From contig NZ_VWOX01000013.1 of NCBI RefSeq assembly GCF_008629675.1, positions 62,001 through 126,000 on the forward strand: a stretch of DNA of 64,000 bases, read 5' to 3'. Position 1 is the first letter of the stretch, and each line of letters opens with the position of its first letter. The DNA comes from Roseiconus nitratireducens (GTDB lineage Bacteria; Planctomycetota; Planctomycetia; Pirellulales; Pirellulaceae). A program made the translations under genes and the position numbers. The notes beneath the pieces are model-generated. The model was not told where the DNA came from, made no database searches, and saw nothing but the letters and a program-made list of their open reading frames with translations. Below are positions 52,301 through 61,155 of the stretch, piece after piece.

Positions 52301-53259
52301 AAGGCAATTTCTACTACGCCAAAAGTGCGCGGCACGCCAAAACGGCATTGGTGCCTCACCACGGCACCCTGTTGCGGGTTTCGCCCGATGGGAGCAAAAC
52401 CGACATTCTGGCCGTGGGATTTCGAGCGGCAAACGGGGTCTGTCTGAATCCGGACGGGTCCTTCATCGTGACCGACCAGGAGGGGCACTGGAATCCGAAG
52501 AACCGCATCAACTGGGTGACCGAGGGTGGGTTCTACGGCAACATGTACGGCTACCACGATGTGACCGACGAAAGCGATTCGGCGATGCAGCAGCCGTTGT
52601 GCTGGATCACCAATGCGTTTGATCGTTCACCGGCAGAGTTGTTGTGGGTGGACAGCGATCGTTGGGGGGCATTGAACGGAAAACTTTTGAACCTGTCGTA
52701 CGGCTACGGCAAGGTGTTCGTCGTTCCGCATGAGTTTGTTGACGGGCAACCGCAGGGTGGAATGTGCCAATTGCCGATCGATTCGTTTCCAACCGGCGTG
52801 ATGCGGGGGCGGTTTTCGCCCCATGACGGCCAGTTGTACCTGTGTGGCATGTTCGCCTGGGGTAGCAACCAGCAGATGCAGGAAGGCGGGCTGTACCGAG
52901 TTCGCTACACCGGGGACGAGGCGTTGTTGCCGATCGGTTTGAACGCACGTCCGGGCGAAATCCAGATCGATTGGAGCGACCCGATCGATCGGGAGTTTGC
53001 GACCGATCCGGAACACTACCGGGTGAAAGTTTGGTCGTTGAAACGAACCGCGAATTACGGGTCTGAGCATTACAACGAGCATGAGTTGGCGGTCCGACAC
53101 GTCAAAGTCGATCCGCAGGGGCGCGCGTTGATTCTAAAAATCCCCGACCTTGAGCCGACGTGGTGCATGGAGATCGTCGCGAACGTGAAGGGCCGCGATG
53201 GTCGAGTGCATCAACGGGTGATCCACAACACGGTGCACGAACTGCGGCAACCAGAATGA
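49339..53259 (+). CDS. Giant secreted di-cytochrome c / LamG / propeller protein
   Basis: 1306 aa. Signal peptide LTRCLVLLLVVIGSVAATIAA. Domains in order: a first cytochrome c with CGKCH near residue 63, a second cytochrome c with CVNCH near residue 240, a DUF6797-like segment (MDYGPFLINTYEIG, GIARGRVWAVFDHDTMRLAG), a LamG/concanavalin-like domain (about 570-700, DYTVVAKINTQSDGSIF), and a C-terminal PVC-type dehydrogenase propeller (about 870-1200, GLDFFADGDSLAVCSWDGDVWRV, TDQEGHWNPKNRINWV). Likely periplasmic and electron-transferring with an unknown, perhaps polysaccharide-derived, substrate. It follows a related gene, with a repeat array between. Confidence 0.9.
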   Translation: MLTRCLVLLLVVIGSVAATIAAERSELERRLLSESPTRLAEDARLQGDPVQGAILFHGARLGCGKCHATGQGPATSLGPNLAAYDSPVSDADLIESVLSPSKTIRKGYEAVILLTASGRTHTGIVVRRTDQEVVLRSVDADASEIRIEGDQIEELISADVSLMPEGQVGQLRDRDEFLHLLRYLIEIRDGGTQRAEQLQPDAAQLALKLPEYESRVDHAGIISAWDRKAFARGKAVYEGLCVNCHGTRQQPGSLPTALRFGEGKFKHGSDPLAMYNTLTHGFGLMLPQPWMVPTQKYDVIHYIRETFLKPAGGEDYVRVTDAYLADLPKGDTRGPAPRKVEPWATMDYGPFLINTYEIGTGMENIAQKGIAVRLDEGLGGIARGRVWAVFDHDTMRLAGAWTGQGFIDWRGIHFNGNHGVHPHIVGTKILSNPDGPGWADPQTDSLDDDQRVIGRDGRRFGPLPDTWAQYEGLERSGGQTVVRYRVGATKVRERFGMISPQQSDSDSLPWITRTINLGPRTTDLSLVVATHPDSQAELTTQPQFVSLGTPGERSRERNRVSWDRNTYGRLDNSESFNLSDQDYTVVAKINTQSDGSIFSYTVPGKDWAPGGRTLFLRDGRLCFDIGWVGYVESNRVVANGKPWQVAVVWNAAQQTATLYIGGKASGTKRLAGKQPPGGAEIQLGYTAPNFPSADNAFEGQLSDVRFYQRALDPKELKRLEQSDPKALKAHWSGDALRKPDGGEPLLEDTSGNGHDLRIHDSGRSDVVGTVVAGLSTPIAGSQWYQDQGRLCLRLPAGEQPLKFVLWCGTSNAEERASLDVASLQSQLPTDVDLFERPPGDSRLWKQPVVTRVQRGRSGNAFEVDTLTAPTKNPWLARTRLTGLDFFADGDSLAVCSWDGDVWRVSGLRQLDASGEAELQWRRIASGLFQPLGLKIVDGRVFVGCRDQIVILNDRNGDGETDDYECFNDDHQVTEHFHEFAMGLQRDAEGNFYYAKSARHAKTALVPHHGTLLRVSPDGSKTDILAVGFRAANGVCLNPDGSFIVTDQEGHWNPKNRINWVTEGGFYGNMYGYHDVTDESDSAMQQPLCWITNAFDRSPAELLWVDSDRWGALNGKLLNLSYGYGKVFVVPHEFVDGQPQGGMCQLPIDSFPTGVMRGRFSPHDGQLYLCGMFAWGSNQQMQEGGLYRVRYTGDEALLPIGLNARPGEIQIDWSDPIDREFATDPEHYRVKVWSLKRTANYGSEHYNEHELAVRHVKVDPQGRALILKIPDLEPTWCMEIVANVKGRDGRVHQRVIHNTVHELRQPE

Positions 53260-53474
53260 AGCGGAGGCGGACCGCCCGGCAGGATCGCGGGGACTTTGAG
53301 GGGCCGCAACGATGAAGTTTATGTTTGGGTGCGGTGGATTGTCATGAAGCCGTCTTTACACCCGGCCGATCGCGATTTCAGATGGCAGCCGACCAACCCC
53401 ATCGGGGAAACTTCGGGGCGCCGTGGTCCGCCCCTGATCGACAACGCTGTTCTTAAGGAAAATGTGCCCCGGCG

Positions 53475-53951
53475 ATGAACGTCCAACTTCTGTTTCAAAT
53501 CTGCGGGTTCCCGCTGGTCGCGATCCTAGCCACCGTCTCTTTAGGCTTGACGCTTGCCGCGGTGCTGTTGAGCGTTCGGGTGCGACGCGAGGACCTGTTG
53601 CGGGCCTTTCTTCCTTTGTGCTTGCTGCCGCTGATGGTCGCTGTCGGATACTCGCTATTCGATTCGTTGGACTCGATTGATGTTCAACTGAACGCCGAGG
53701 ACGACTCATTGCGAGATTCAGGATTCTTGCTGTCGATGAACCTGATTCCGCTGCAGTTTGGTGCATTCGCTTCCACATTGCCCGCCCTGGTGGCGATGTT
53801 CGGTCGCTGGAACTTGGCCTGGCAGGCCAGCGGAATCGAGTTGTTTAGGGGAAGCGACGAAGATAATTCTCCGGACGATCCCTTGGACTCTGACGCCTGG
53901 GTGCAGAAAGAAACGGACGACTACCTGGATCAACTGGTTCGCCCTCGATAG
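53475..53951 (+). CDS. Small membrane protein of unknown function
   Basis: 158 aa. Three hydrophobic segments: LFQICGFPLVAILATVSLGLTLAAVLL, AFLPLCLLPLMVAVGYSLF and LIPLQFGAFASTLPALVAMFG. An acidic C-terminal tail (DEDNSPDDPLDSD) is probably cytoplasmic. The arrangement vaguely recalls MotA/ExbB-type helices, but no family motif is present. No partner gene is adjacent. Confidence 0.65.
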   Translation: MNVQLLFQICGFPLVAILATVSLGLTLAAVLLSVRVRREDLLRAFLPLCLLPLMVAVGYSLFDSLDSIDVQLNAEDDSLRDSGFLLSMNLIPLQFGAFASTLPALVAMFGRWNLAWQASGIELFRGSDEDNSPDDPLDSDAWVQKETDDYLDQLVRPR

Positions 53952-54031
53952 TTTGGGGGCGTGCCGTCTATTGCACCCTTTCGCTCGCGGGTGAAGGTTT
54001 GTCTTGCGTCATCCAACGGGATGGAAGTTCG

Positions 54032-54682
54032 ATGCGATTGAAGATTGAATCGATCCAAATCGGCACGGTCGTGACGGAGGGAGACACCGAGGATCGTGAC
54101 CCGCTGTCGCGGCGCTGGACCAGCGCGTTTCGCAAAACGCCGGTGCAGGGTGCGGTGCACGTTCAGGCGACGGGGATCGCCGGCGATCAAGTCGCGGACA
54201 CAAAGAACCACGGAGGCCCGGAGAAAGCGTTGCTGTGCTACCCGGGCGTGCACTATCTGGCCTGGGCCCAGGAACATCCGGAACTGAACTGGGGGCCGGG
54301 AGGTTTTGGCGAAAACCTGGTCATTGCCGACGGTTGGACCGAGGCCGACGTTTGCATCGGCGATCGTTGGATTGGTGAGGATTGCGAATTGGAGATCAGT
54401 CAGCCGCGGCAGCCGTGCTGGAAGATCTCACGTCGCTGGTCGACAAAGACCTTGACCAAGGAGGTCGCACAAACGGGCAGAACCGGTTGGTATTGTCGCG
54501 TGATTCGCGAGGGCGAGTTGTCCGCCGGGAAAGAACTCGACCTCGGTGAGCGTCCCCACCCGGACTGGTCCGTCGCCCGCGTCAACGATGTCTTGTTCGG
54601 ACGCGAGGTGGACCGGCTTGCGGTCCATGAGCTGATGAACCTGTCCCGGCTCTCGCAGCAGTGGAAAGCGTCGCTGGCGTAG
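54032..54682 (+). CDS. MOSC-domain protein (YiiM-like)
   Basis: 216 aa from ATG 54032; the frame extends to 53999. Cytoplasmic molybdenum-binding MOSC domain: TGIAGDQVADTKNHGGPEKALLCYP, GGFGENLVI, CIGDRWI, and the Mo-ligand Cys in QPRQPCWKISRRW, followed by GWYCRVIREGELSAG. YiiM-type proteins reduce N-hydroxylated compounds or carry the cofactor. moaC at 11.8 kb is the only other Moco-related gene in the window. It is followed at 113 bp by the AAA gene. Confidence 0.92.
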   Translation: MRLKIESIQIGTVVTEGDTEDRDPLSRRWTSAFRKTPVQGAVHVQATGIAGDQVADTKNHGGPEKALLCYPGVHYLAWAQEHPELNWGPGGFGENLVIADGWTEADVCIGDRWIGEDCELEISQPRQPCWKISRRWSTKTLTKEVAQTGRTGWYCRVIREGELSAGKELDLGERPHPDWSVARVNDVLFGREVDRLAVHELMNLSRLSQQWKASLA

Positions 54683-54795
54683 GTTCGTCGCGCGTCGTTG
54701 GGATGCCGCTGCGGGATCTTTTGCGGCGGCATATGGAACGCGACCCGGTCGTTGCCTTAAACTCGTGCGTCCTTCCTCTTTCTGGATCGCATCCT

Positions 54796-56553
54796 ATGCC
54801 AAGATTGCCCGACGACAAAATCATCGAAACGGTGCGGTTGTACCGGGAAGCCATGGACGAGACACGGGATTTGTACGTCGAATCCGGTGAACTCGTGCGA
54901 GGTTCGTACGCCTGGTTGGGTGGCGGTGACGATCCCGACGCCGCGTCGGTTGCCGAGCAGATGGACGATCTTCATCAAGGATTCCTGATGAAGGTGTTTG
55001 CTTCGGTGGTTCCCGATGCGAGCGCCAAGAACATGGAACAACGGCAAATGGGGCGGGCATTGCTGGAGCACATTTGGGGCAAATCGGTTTTGGGAGGCGA
55101 GCTGCACGAGGCTGTTGATTGGTTGATCGGTGCGGCCGCGGATTTCGAATGGTCGGACCTGGTGCGGCCGTTCGTCGAGTTGCCTGAGATTCGGGATCGC
55201 TGGGGAGAATTGGAAACGGTCGCGATGCGGATGGCGCATCTGTTAACGGCGGTCGATGGCAGGGTCAGCGTGGCTGACAATGAAAACATTGATGCGATGA
55301 AACGCCAGTTCGATCGGGTCCACGGCGGCGCCCCCGAAACGCTTGTCAGCGAAGTGGATACCAACAACGCTCGCGACGCGCTGCAGTGGTTGCGCAGCGA
55401 GGCAAAACGTCTTCGTGAAGGCGTCGATCCGTCGGCCGCCGAAAAGCCGACTCCGACCCCGCACCGCCCCACGGCAACCCAACCGGCCGCGTCACCCGAA
55501 TCCGTTGCCAAGCCAGCGGCTCCGCCCGACGATCGTACGCCCGAGCAGCGTTTGGCCGACGCCAAGTCAAAACTAGATCAATTGGTGGGATTGGAGAACA
55601 TCAAGGACCAAATCAGTACCTTGACGAACTTTTTGGCGATGGAGCGCAAACGCGAAGAGATGGGGTTGCCGAGTTCGCGCCCCAGTTTGCACATGGCGTT
55701 CGTGGGCAATCCGGGCACCGGCAAGACAACCGTGGCGCGAATCATCGCCGAAATCTACGGGGCGCTGGGACTGCTGACCAAAGGGCATCTGGTCGAAACC
55801 GATCGAAGCGGGCTGGTGGCCGAATATGCCGGCCAAACCGGCCCCAAAACCAATGCCAAAATCGACGAAGCGCTCGACGGTTTGCTGTTCGTGGACGAAG
55901 CCTACACCCTGATCGATAGCGACGGGCAAGACCAATACGGACGCGAAGCCGTGCAGACGCTGCTAAAGCGAATGGAGGATCAACGGGATCGGTTGGTCGT
56001 CATTCTGGCGGGCTACCCGGTCGAGATGCGACAAATGATCCGCAGCAATCCGGGGCTGAGCAGTCGAATCGGGACGACGATGCAGTTTGACGACTACCCG
56101 CCCGAAGCGCTGTGCCGGATCTTTGATTTGATCGCCTCAAAGTCCAAGTACACACTTCCGACTGAGTCCCGGCGTCGCTTGCTGCGTGGATTCACGTATT
56201 TGTACGCGCGCCGCGACCGTCACTTCGGCAACGGACGGACGTCTCGGAACAGTTTTGAACGCAGCGTCCGGCGTTTAGCGAATCGGCTGTCCAAGGTTGA
56301 CAACGTCACGCGGGAATTGCTGACGACGTTGGAACCCGATGACATCGAAGTGGCGGGTGTCGATCCCGTCCATCTCAAGGCGATGGCTGCGGTGCCCGGG
56401 AAGGTTCGCGTGGAATGCAAGGGCATTTCGATGGTGATCGATGACCAGTTGCTGGGCACGGAGGTCACCTGCGAAACCTGCGGCGAGAAATTTCTGGCCG
56501 ACTGGGGGGAGCCGGTCCCGGAGTTGCCAGAAGGCGAAGACGAACCGGTCTGA
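54796..56553 (+). CDS. TerB-like / CbxX-type AAA ATPase with zinc knuckle
   Basis: 585 aa from ATG 54796; an upstream start at 54661 overlaps the MOSC gene. Residues about 60-180 are helical, with LLTAVDGRVSVADNENIDAMKRQF, a TerB-like pattern. A Pro/Ala linker precedes a CbxX/CfqX (EccA-like) AAA module from about residue 255: LDQLVGLENIKDQI, Walker A GNPGTGKTT (about 304), Walker B LLFVDEAY, then GYPVEMRQMIRSNPGLSSRI. The C-terminus (CETCGEKF) is half a zinc knuckle. AAA proteins of this class remodel Rubisco or serve type VII secretion; neither partner is here. Client unknown. Confidence 0.85.
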   Translation: MPRLPDDKIIETVRLYREAMDETRDLYVESGELVRGSYAWLGGGDDPDAASVAEQMDDLHQGFLMKVFASVVPDASAKNMEQRQMGRALLEHIWGKSVLGGELHEAVDWLIGAAADFEWSDLVRPFVELPEIRDRWGELETVAMRMAHLLTAVDGRVSVADNENIDAMKRQFDRVHGGAPETLVSEVDTNNARDALQWLRSEAKRLREGVDPSAAEKPTPTPHRPTATQPAASPESVAKPAAPPDDRTPEQRLADAKSKLDQLVGLENIKDQISTLTNFLAMERKREEMGLPSSRPSLHMAFVGNPGTGKTTVARIIAEIYGALGLLTKGHLVETDRSGLVAEYAGQTGPKTNAKIDEALDGLLFVDEAYTLIDSDGQDQYGREAVQTLLKRMEDQRDRLVVILAGYPVEMRQMIRSNPGLSSRIGTTMQFDDYPPEALCRIFDLIASKSKYTLPTESRRRLLRGFTYLYARRDRHFGNGRTSRNSFERSVRRLANRLSKVDNVTRELLTTLEPDDIEVAGVDPVHLKAMAAVPGKVRVECKGISMVIDDQLLGTEVTCETCGEKFLADWGEPVPELPEGEDEPV

Positions 56554-56808
56554 GATCTCTGGCCCGGTTGATTCTTTTATCTGCGAGATGCGCGGGTGGC
56601 TCGTTTGTGTTCCGCCATCGCTCGGATGCCACCGGGCGCGGAGTTTCACGACGGCAAGTCCTTCGTTTCACGGTCCGAATCGCCCTAAAGCGGTGGGGTT
56701 TCCGCTTGTGACCGATCGTTCTGACTTCGTAGGATCCGCCACAACGTCTCCGGTGAACGTACGCGCCGGTGATCGTCGAATCCTCTTGGTTACCCCTCGA
56801 AGACTCTA

Positions 56809-59800
56809 TTGGCCGGCACGGACGCCATCGCCGAACACCACTGCTTGATCGTTCACCCACCGGGTGCAACGAGATCCAGCGGCAGTGCGCGCCGTCATCG
56901 GCGTTTTGCGTGGATATCGGCGATCACGGCCGCCGCGATCTTGCTCTGTTGGCCACCGGCCTTGGGACGGGCTGCCGAATTGGGCAAGCCTAAGGTCGCA
57001 GACGCCGAACAGACCTCGGCCATCCGCGCCAGCGGCGACGTCGTTTATCGCTGGCAAATCAATGACGCCCAGGCATCGATGCTTCAGGGCGATTGTGTGT
57101 TGATTTTCAAGGGTCGGGAAATCAAAGCCGAAACGATTTTGATCGTTGCCGACGGTCCTCGGGGACGCGTCCGCAATCGGCTGGTGATCGAAGGATTCCA
57201 GACGGCCGATGGGCAGACCGACCCGACGCCGCGGACCGTCGTGTGGACGACCCAGCGCGATCCGATCGTGCAGGCGCCGCAATTCCGCGGGGAACCGGAG
57301 CAGCGTCCGTTCCTGATGGAGTTTCTGCCGGCGGAATTCATCGAAGCCATCGGATCTTCCGGGAACGCACGTCCGAGCAACAATGGCGTCGCGGCCGCCC
57401 AATTCAGTCAGCCGATCCCCGATTCGGCAGGCCAAAATCCTGGCGGGGCAACACCGCGTGTGACCGCCCCGCCGGCCGGAAGCGTCGAACTGATAGCTCC
57501 GGGGTCCCCCAGTGTCGCGCGTCCCGAGGGCATGGCGGGCCAGTCCGGCATGGCGGGACGACCGGCCGGCGCCCTTCCGTTGCCTTCGTCGGCCGGGTTG
57601 CCCCAGGCCGGAGAGTTACCTCCGCCGACCGTCTTTGACGACGGCGCCACCACCGGCGGCCAGCAATTCTTCTTCGGCGGCGGCACCAAAAGTTTCCAAT
57701 TGGTTGCCCGCGGGGCTTCCATGCCGCCGGCGTTCCAAATCACTTCCCGTCCGGAGACCAATGAATCCATTCTGGTCGCGCGGGGCGGAGTCACAGCCGT
57801 GATTCGCGACGTCGCGGCCACGATGCCCGATGGCAGCTTGATGAATCTGGGGACCGTCACGCTGTCGGCCGATCGGATCGTCGCCTGGCTTCCCTTTTTG
57901 CCGAACGTGTTCGACGGCACCACCGACATTGCCGCCGCCGATGGCGAACTGTACCTGGAAGGCGACATCGTGTTCCGGCAGGGTGACCGCGTGATCTACG
58001 CGGACTCCATGTACTACAACGTCACCCGCGAAACCGGGATGGTGCTGGACGCCGAAGCCATCTCCACGATTCCGGAGTATCAGGGTGTCGTGCGGTTGAA
58101 AGCGGAAGTGCTGCAGCAGATCGCACGCGGCAACTATCGCGCCTTTGACGCCGCGGTGACCAGCAGCCGCATGGGCGTTCCTCGATACTGGCTGCAAAGC
58201 GAGAAGCTGGAGTTCACCGAAAAGAATCGCAACGTGATCGACGCCCGCACCGGGATGATGACGGTTGACCGGGAACCATTTGCGACCAGCAGCAACAACT
58301 TTGTTTTTCTGGGCGGCATCCCCGTTCTGTACTGGCCGCGATTCTCTACCAGCCTGGAACGACCGGTGTTCTATGTGACGGACATCAAGGTCAGGAATGA
58401 TGCCGCGTTCGGAACCCAAATCTTGCTGGATTGGGACCTGTTCCAATTGCTTGGCATCGAGAATCCACCGGACGGAGTGGATTGGGAATTGTCGACGGAC
58501 TATCTAAGCGACCGGGGGCCAGCCCTGGGGACACACGTCGACTACGATCTGCCGGGCTTGTTTGGCTATCCGGGGCACGTCAACGGATTCCTGGACGTTT
58601 GGGGCATCAAGGATCATGGCAAGGACCGGTTGGGCCGTGACCGTCTGGACCTGACGCCGGAGACGACGAACCGCGGCCGGGCATTGCTCCGTCACCGCCA
58701 ACAGATCTACCGCGACTACGAGTTGATCGCGGAATTGGGGTACCTGAGTGATCGGAACTTTTTGGAACAGTACCTCGAAAACGAATGGGACCAGGACGTC
58801 GATCACACGACGGGCTTGAGGTTCCGACACTACTACTACAACCAGTTGTTTGACCTTTCGGCGAAGGTCCAGGTCAACGACTTTTTCATGCAGACCGAGC
58901 GTTTGCCGGCCCTGGACCACTACCTGATTGGTGGCAGTTTCTTGGGTAACAAGTTGACGTGGTCGATGCACAACCACGCCTCCTATTCACGACTGAATGT
59001 CGCCGACGAGCCGACGGATCCGACCGAAGCGGCCGAGTATTCGACCTTGCCGGGTGAAGTGCAAAGTCAGGGGGTCATCGCCTCGACCCGCCAAGAACTC
59101 GCGATGAATCTGCCCGTCGGGCCGATCAACGTCCGGCCGGTCGCTTCGGTGGAAGCATCCCATTACGGGGAAGCCGCCGATGGGCAGCCTCTGACCCGCT
59201 TGCTGGGGCAGGCCGGCGTGGCGATGAATCTGCCGATGGTGCGCGTCGATCCCACGGTGCAGAGCAGTTTGTTGAACATGCGTGGCTTGGCACACAAAAT
59301 CGATTGGACCGCGGAGTATTGGTATGCCGACAGCGATGCCAGTTATGAAGAGTTGCCGCTTTATGGCACCCTGGACGACAACTCGCAGGAACAGTTTCGC
59401 CGGCGATTCATCGATGACACGTTTGGCGGAACCCTGCCCACCCGGTTTGATCCGCGAAACTATGCGTATCGCCAGGGAATCCAACGCAACGTGACCAGTC
59501 CCAACGACACCCTGGTCGATGATCTCCAACAAGTGCGGCTGGGGCTGAACCAGCGCTTCCAAACAAAACGTGGCTTGCCGGGCCGCGAGCGGATCGTCGA
59601 CCTGGTGCAGTTTGACGTGGACACGATTCTGTTCCCTAACGCCGATCGCGACAACTTTGGTGAAACGATTGGTCCGTCGACCTATGACTTCCGCTATCAC
59701 ATCGGCGATCGGTTCTCGATTCTCAGTGACGGCTACATCGACTTTTTTGACGAAGGACTTAGTTCCATCAGCGCGGGGCTGCGGACCAGTCGTCCGGGCG

Positions 59801-60126
59801 TCGGAGACGTCTACGTCGGATTGCTTTCGCTGGAAGGCCCCATCAGCAGCACGGTGTTTCGTACCACGATCGACTATCGGCTGAATGAAAAGTGGATCTT
59901 TTCTGGCGGGACGACGTACGATTTTGGCGAGACCGGGAACGTGGGCCAGTCCGCGGGCCTGACGCGCATCGGCGAATCGTTGCTGGTCCGTTTTGGCGTG
60001 AACGTCGATCCCGGACGTGACAACGTCAGTTTCGGATTCCTGGTCGAACCGAGGTTCTTCGCCCGCAACCTCGGTTCCATCGGCGGCGGATTGATCCCGC
60101 CGCCCGGTATCGAGGGCTTGGAGTGA
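56809..60126 (+). CDS. LptD-like LPS-assembly outer-membrane protein
   Basis: 1105 aa from TTG 56809; TTG 56845 is an alternative because no ATG lies near the signal peptide (RRFAWISAITAAAILLCWPPALGRA). The N-terminal part has an OstA/LptA-like jellyroll: GDCVLIFKGREIKAETILIVADG, then GELYLEGDIVFRQGDRVIYADSMYYNVT. The C-terminal half is beta-barrel-like, with VLYWPRFSTSLERPVFY, TDYLSDRGPALGTHVDYDLPG and repeated aromatic strands. It is expected to place LPS in the outer membrane. It is longer than E. coli LptD by a Pro/Gly-rich insert, and it lacks the cysteines that form LptD's disulfides in enterics. Confidence 0.85.
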   Translation: MAGTDAIAEHHCLIVHPPGATRSSGSARRHRRFAWISAITAAAILLCWPPALGRAAELGKPKVADAEQTSAIRASGDVVYRWQINDAQASMLQGDCVLIFKGREIKAETILIVADGPRGRVRNRLVIEGFQTADGQTDPTPRTVVWTTQRDPIVQAPQFRGEPEQRPFLMEFLPAEFIEAIGSSGNARPSNNGVAAAQFSQPIPDSAGQNPGGATPRVTAPPAGSVELIAPGSPSVARPEGMAGQSGMAGRPAGALPLPSSAGLPQAGELPPPTVFDDGATTGGQQFFFGGGTKSFQLVARGASMPPAFQITSRPETNESILVARGGVTAVIRDVAATMPDGSLMNLGTVTLSADRIVAWLPFLPNVFDGTTDIAAADGELYLEGDIVFRQGDRVIYADSMYYNVTRETGMVLDAEAISTIPEYQGVVRLKAEVLQQIARGNYRAFDAAVTSSRMGVPRYWLQSEKLEFTEKNRNVIDARTGMMTVDREPFATSSNNFVFLGGIPVLYWPRFSTSLERPVFYVTDIKVRNDAAFGTQILLDWDLFQLLGIENPPDGVDWELSTDYLSDRGPALGTHVDYDLPGLFGYPGHVNGFLDVWGIKDHGKDRLGRDRLDLTPETTNRGRALLRHRQQIYRDYELIAELGYLSDRNFLEQYLENEWDQDVDHTTGLRFRHYYYNQLFDLSAKVQVNDFFMQTERLPALDHYLIGGSFLGNKLTWSMHNHASYSRLNVADEPTDPTEAAEYSTLPGEVQSQGVIASTRQELAMNLPVGPINVRPVASVEASHYGEAADGQPLTRLLGQAGVAMNLPMVRVDPTVQSSLLNMRGLAHKIDWTAEYWYADSDASYEELPLYGTLDDNSQEQFRRRFIDDTFGGTLPTRFDPRNYAYRQGIQRNVTSPNDTLVDDLQQVRLGLNQRFQTKRGLPGRERIVDLVQFDVDTILFPNADRDNFGETIGPSTYDFRYHIGDRFSILSDGYIDFFDEGLSSISAGLRTSRPGVGDVYVGLLSLEGPISSTVFRTTIDYRLNEKWIFSGGTTYDFGETGNVGQSAGLTRIGESLLVRFGVNVDPGRDNVSFGFLVEPRFFARNLGSIGGGLIPPPGIEGLE

Positions 60127-60561
60127 GCACGGGCCCGGGGGTTTGTGTTCAGGCCTCGCCGGGGACGCATTTCCTCGTTCCCAGGCTCTGCCTGGGAACG
60201 CACTGGTTGCTGGCTCTGCCAGCGGTCTTGTTGACGCGGCAAACAGGAGCCTGCAAGACAGCCGGTTCCAAGGCGGGAGCCTTGGAACCAGCGAGTAAGC
60301 CTCGTTCCCCCTGGCTCTGCCTGGGAACGCACTGGTTGCTGGCTCTGCCAGCGGTCTTGTTGATGCGGCAGGCAGGAGCCTGCGAGACAGCCGGTTCCAA
60401 GGCGGGAGCCTTGGAACCAGGGAGAAAGCCTCGTTCCCTGGCTCTGCCTGGGAACGCACTGGTTGCTGGCTCTGCCAGCGGTCTTGTTGACGCGGCAAAC
60501 AGGAGCCTGCGAGACAGCCGGTTCCAAGGCGGGAGCCTTGGAACCAGCGTAGCCGGCGGCG
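60127..60561. other. Non-coding stretch filled by repeat array C
   Basis: 435 bp between the LptD-like gene and the convergent cutA gene, nearly all occupied by the tandem array annotated separately. The 199-codon plus-strand frame across it is just the repeat translated. Confidence 0.75.
60173..60546. repeat. Palindromic tandem array C (about 128-bp period)
   Basis: Three near-identical units begin CTCGTTCCC at about 60174, 60301 and 60430. Each holds three hairpin-forming modules: GTTCCCAGGCTCTGCCTGGGAAC, GCTGGCTCTGCCAGC, and GGTTCCAAGGCGGGAGCCTTGGAACC. Unit differences are few (for example GACGCGGCAAAC versus GATGCGGCAGGC). Its elements match arrays at 12441 and 49068. It sits between convergent genes. 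Confidence 0.9.
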
Positions 60562-60921
60562 CTACTCGCCCTGGTCGGTTTCCGCGCATTGCGACTGAAC
60601 CCACTGGCGATAGTTGGGTTCAACGTCGACCGAACGAAGTGTCACGATTTGGGGCGTGTCATAGGGATGCAGCTCAATCAACGATTCGCGAAGCCGTTGT
60701 TCCATGCCTTCGGCGGTCTTGATGATCAACCGATACTCCTGCTCGCAACACACGTCGCCTTTCCACGTGTACAAACTCTCGATCGGACCATCGATCTGAA
60801 CGCACGCGGCAAGCTGGTTGTCCAGCAAGGCTCGCGCCAATCGTTGCGCCTGCGTTTGCTGGCCGACCGTCGTGAAACAGATCAACACCTGGTCGCCGCG
60901 GGAGGGGGCGGAGGGGCACAT
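60562..60921 (-). CDS. cutA: CutA family divalent-cation tolerance protein
   Basis: 119 aa from ATG 60921; an upstream ATG at 60936 adds 5 residues. Small trimeric ferredoxin-like-fold protein: QVLICFTTVG, ARALLDNQLAACVQI, SLYTWKGDVCCEQEYRLIIKTA, LHPYDTPQIVTLRSVDVEPNYRQWV. These are the CutA signatures, in full. It has been linked to copper tolerance and to binding various partners; its true role is unclear even in E. coli. Next gene is a bacterioferritin-like protein, divergent. Confidence 0.95.
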   Translation of the reverse strand: MCPSAPSRGDQVLICFTTVGQQTQAQRLARALLDNQLAACVQIDGPIESLYTWKGDVCCEQEYRLIIKTAEGMEQRLRESLIELHPYDTPQIVTLRSVDVEPNYRQWVQSQCAETDQGE

Positions 60922-61155
60922 GGGAAAGGTCCACAATTGAGAAGCGGTTTCAGCAAATGGCTGACTTCATTGTGTGGCAACTGGAACGGTTCTCAACAAG
61001 GCCCCTGCCGGCGAACTGTTTCGTAATTCCACGCACGCTTCGGACGAATATCGGTTGCCCAACAACGGGTGCTGGCGCTATGGTGAAGGTGTCAATCGGC
61101 GTCCAGAATTGGGTGCCAGCAAACTTTCAAACGATCCGGTTCCAGGAGAATCCCC

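Noticed and set aside
50914..52557. 547-codon minus frame inside the 1306-aa cytochrome gene
   Set aside because: The opposite strand encodes a protein with CxxCH and propeller motifs in one continuous frame; this one has no recognisable family.
60173..60546. CRISPR array in the 128-bp repeats
   Set aside because: Units are near-identical along their whole length, so there are no unique spacers; no cas genes nearby.
60123..60722. 199-codon repeat-containing frame
   Set aside because: It is translation of the palindromic array, seen on both strands, not a repeat protein.
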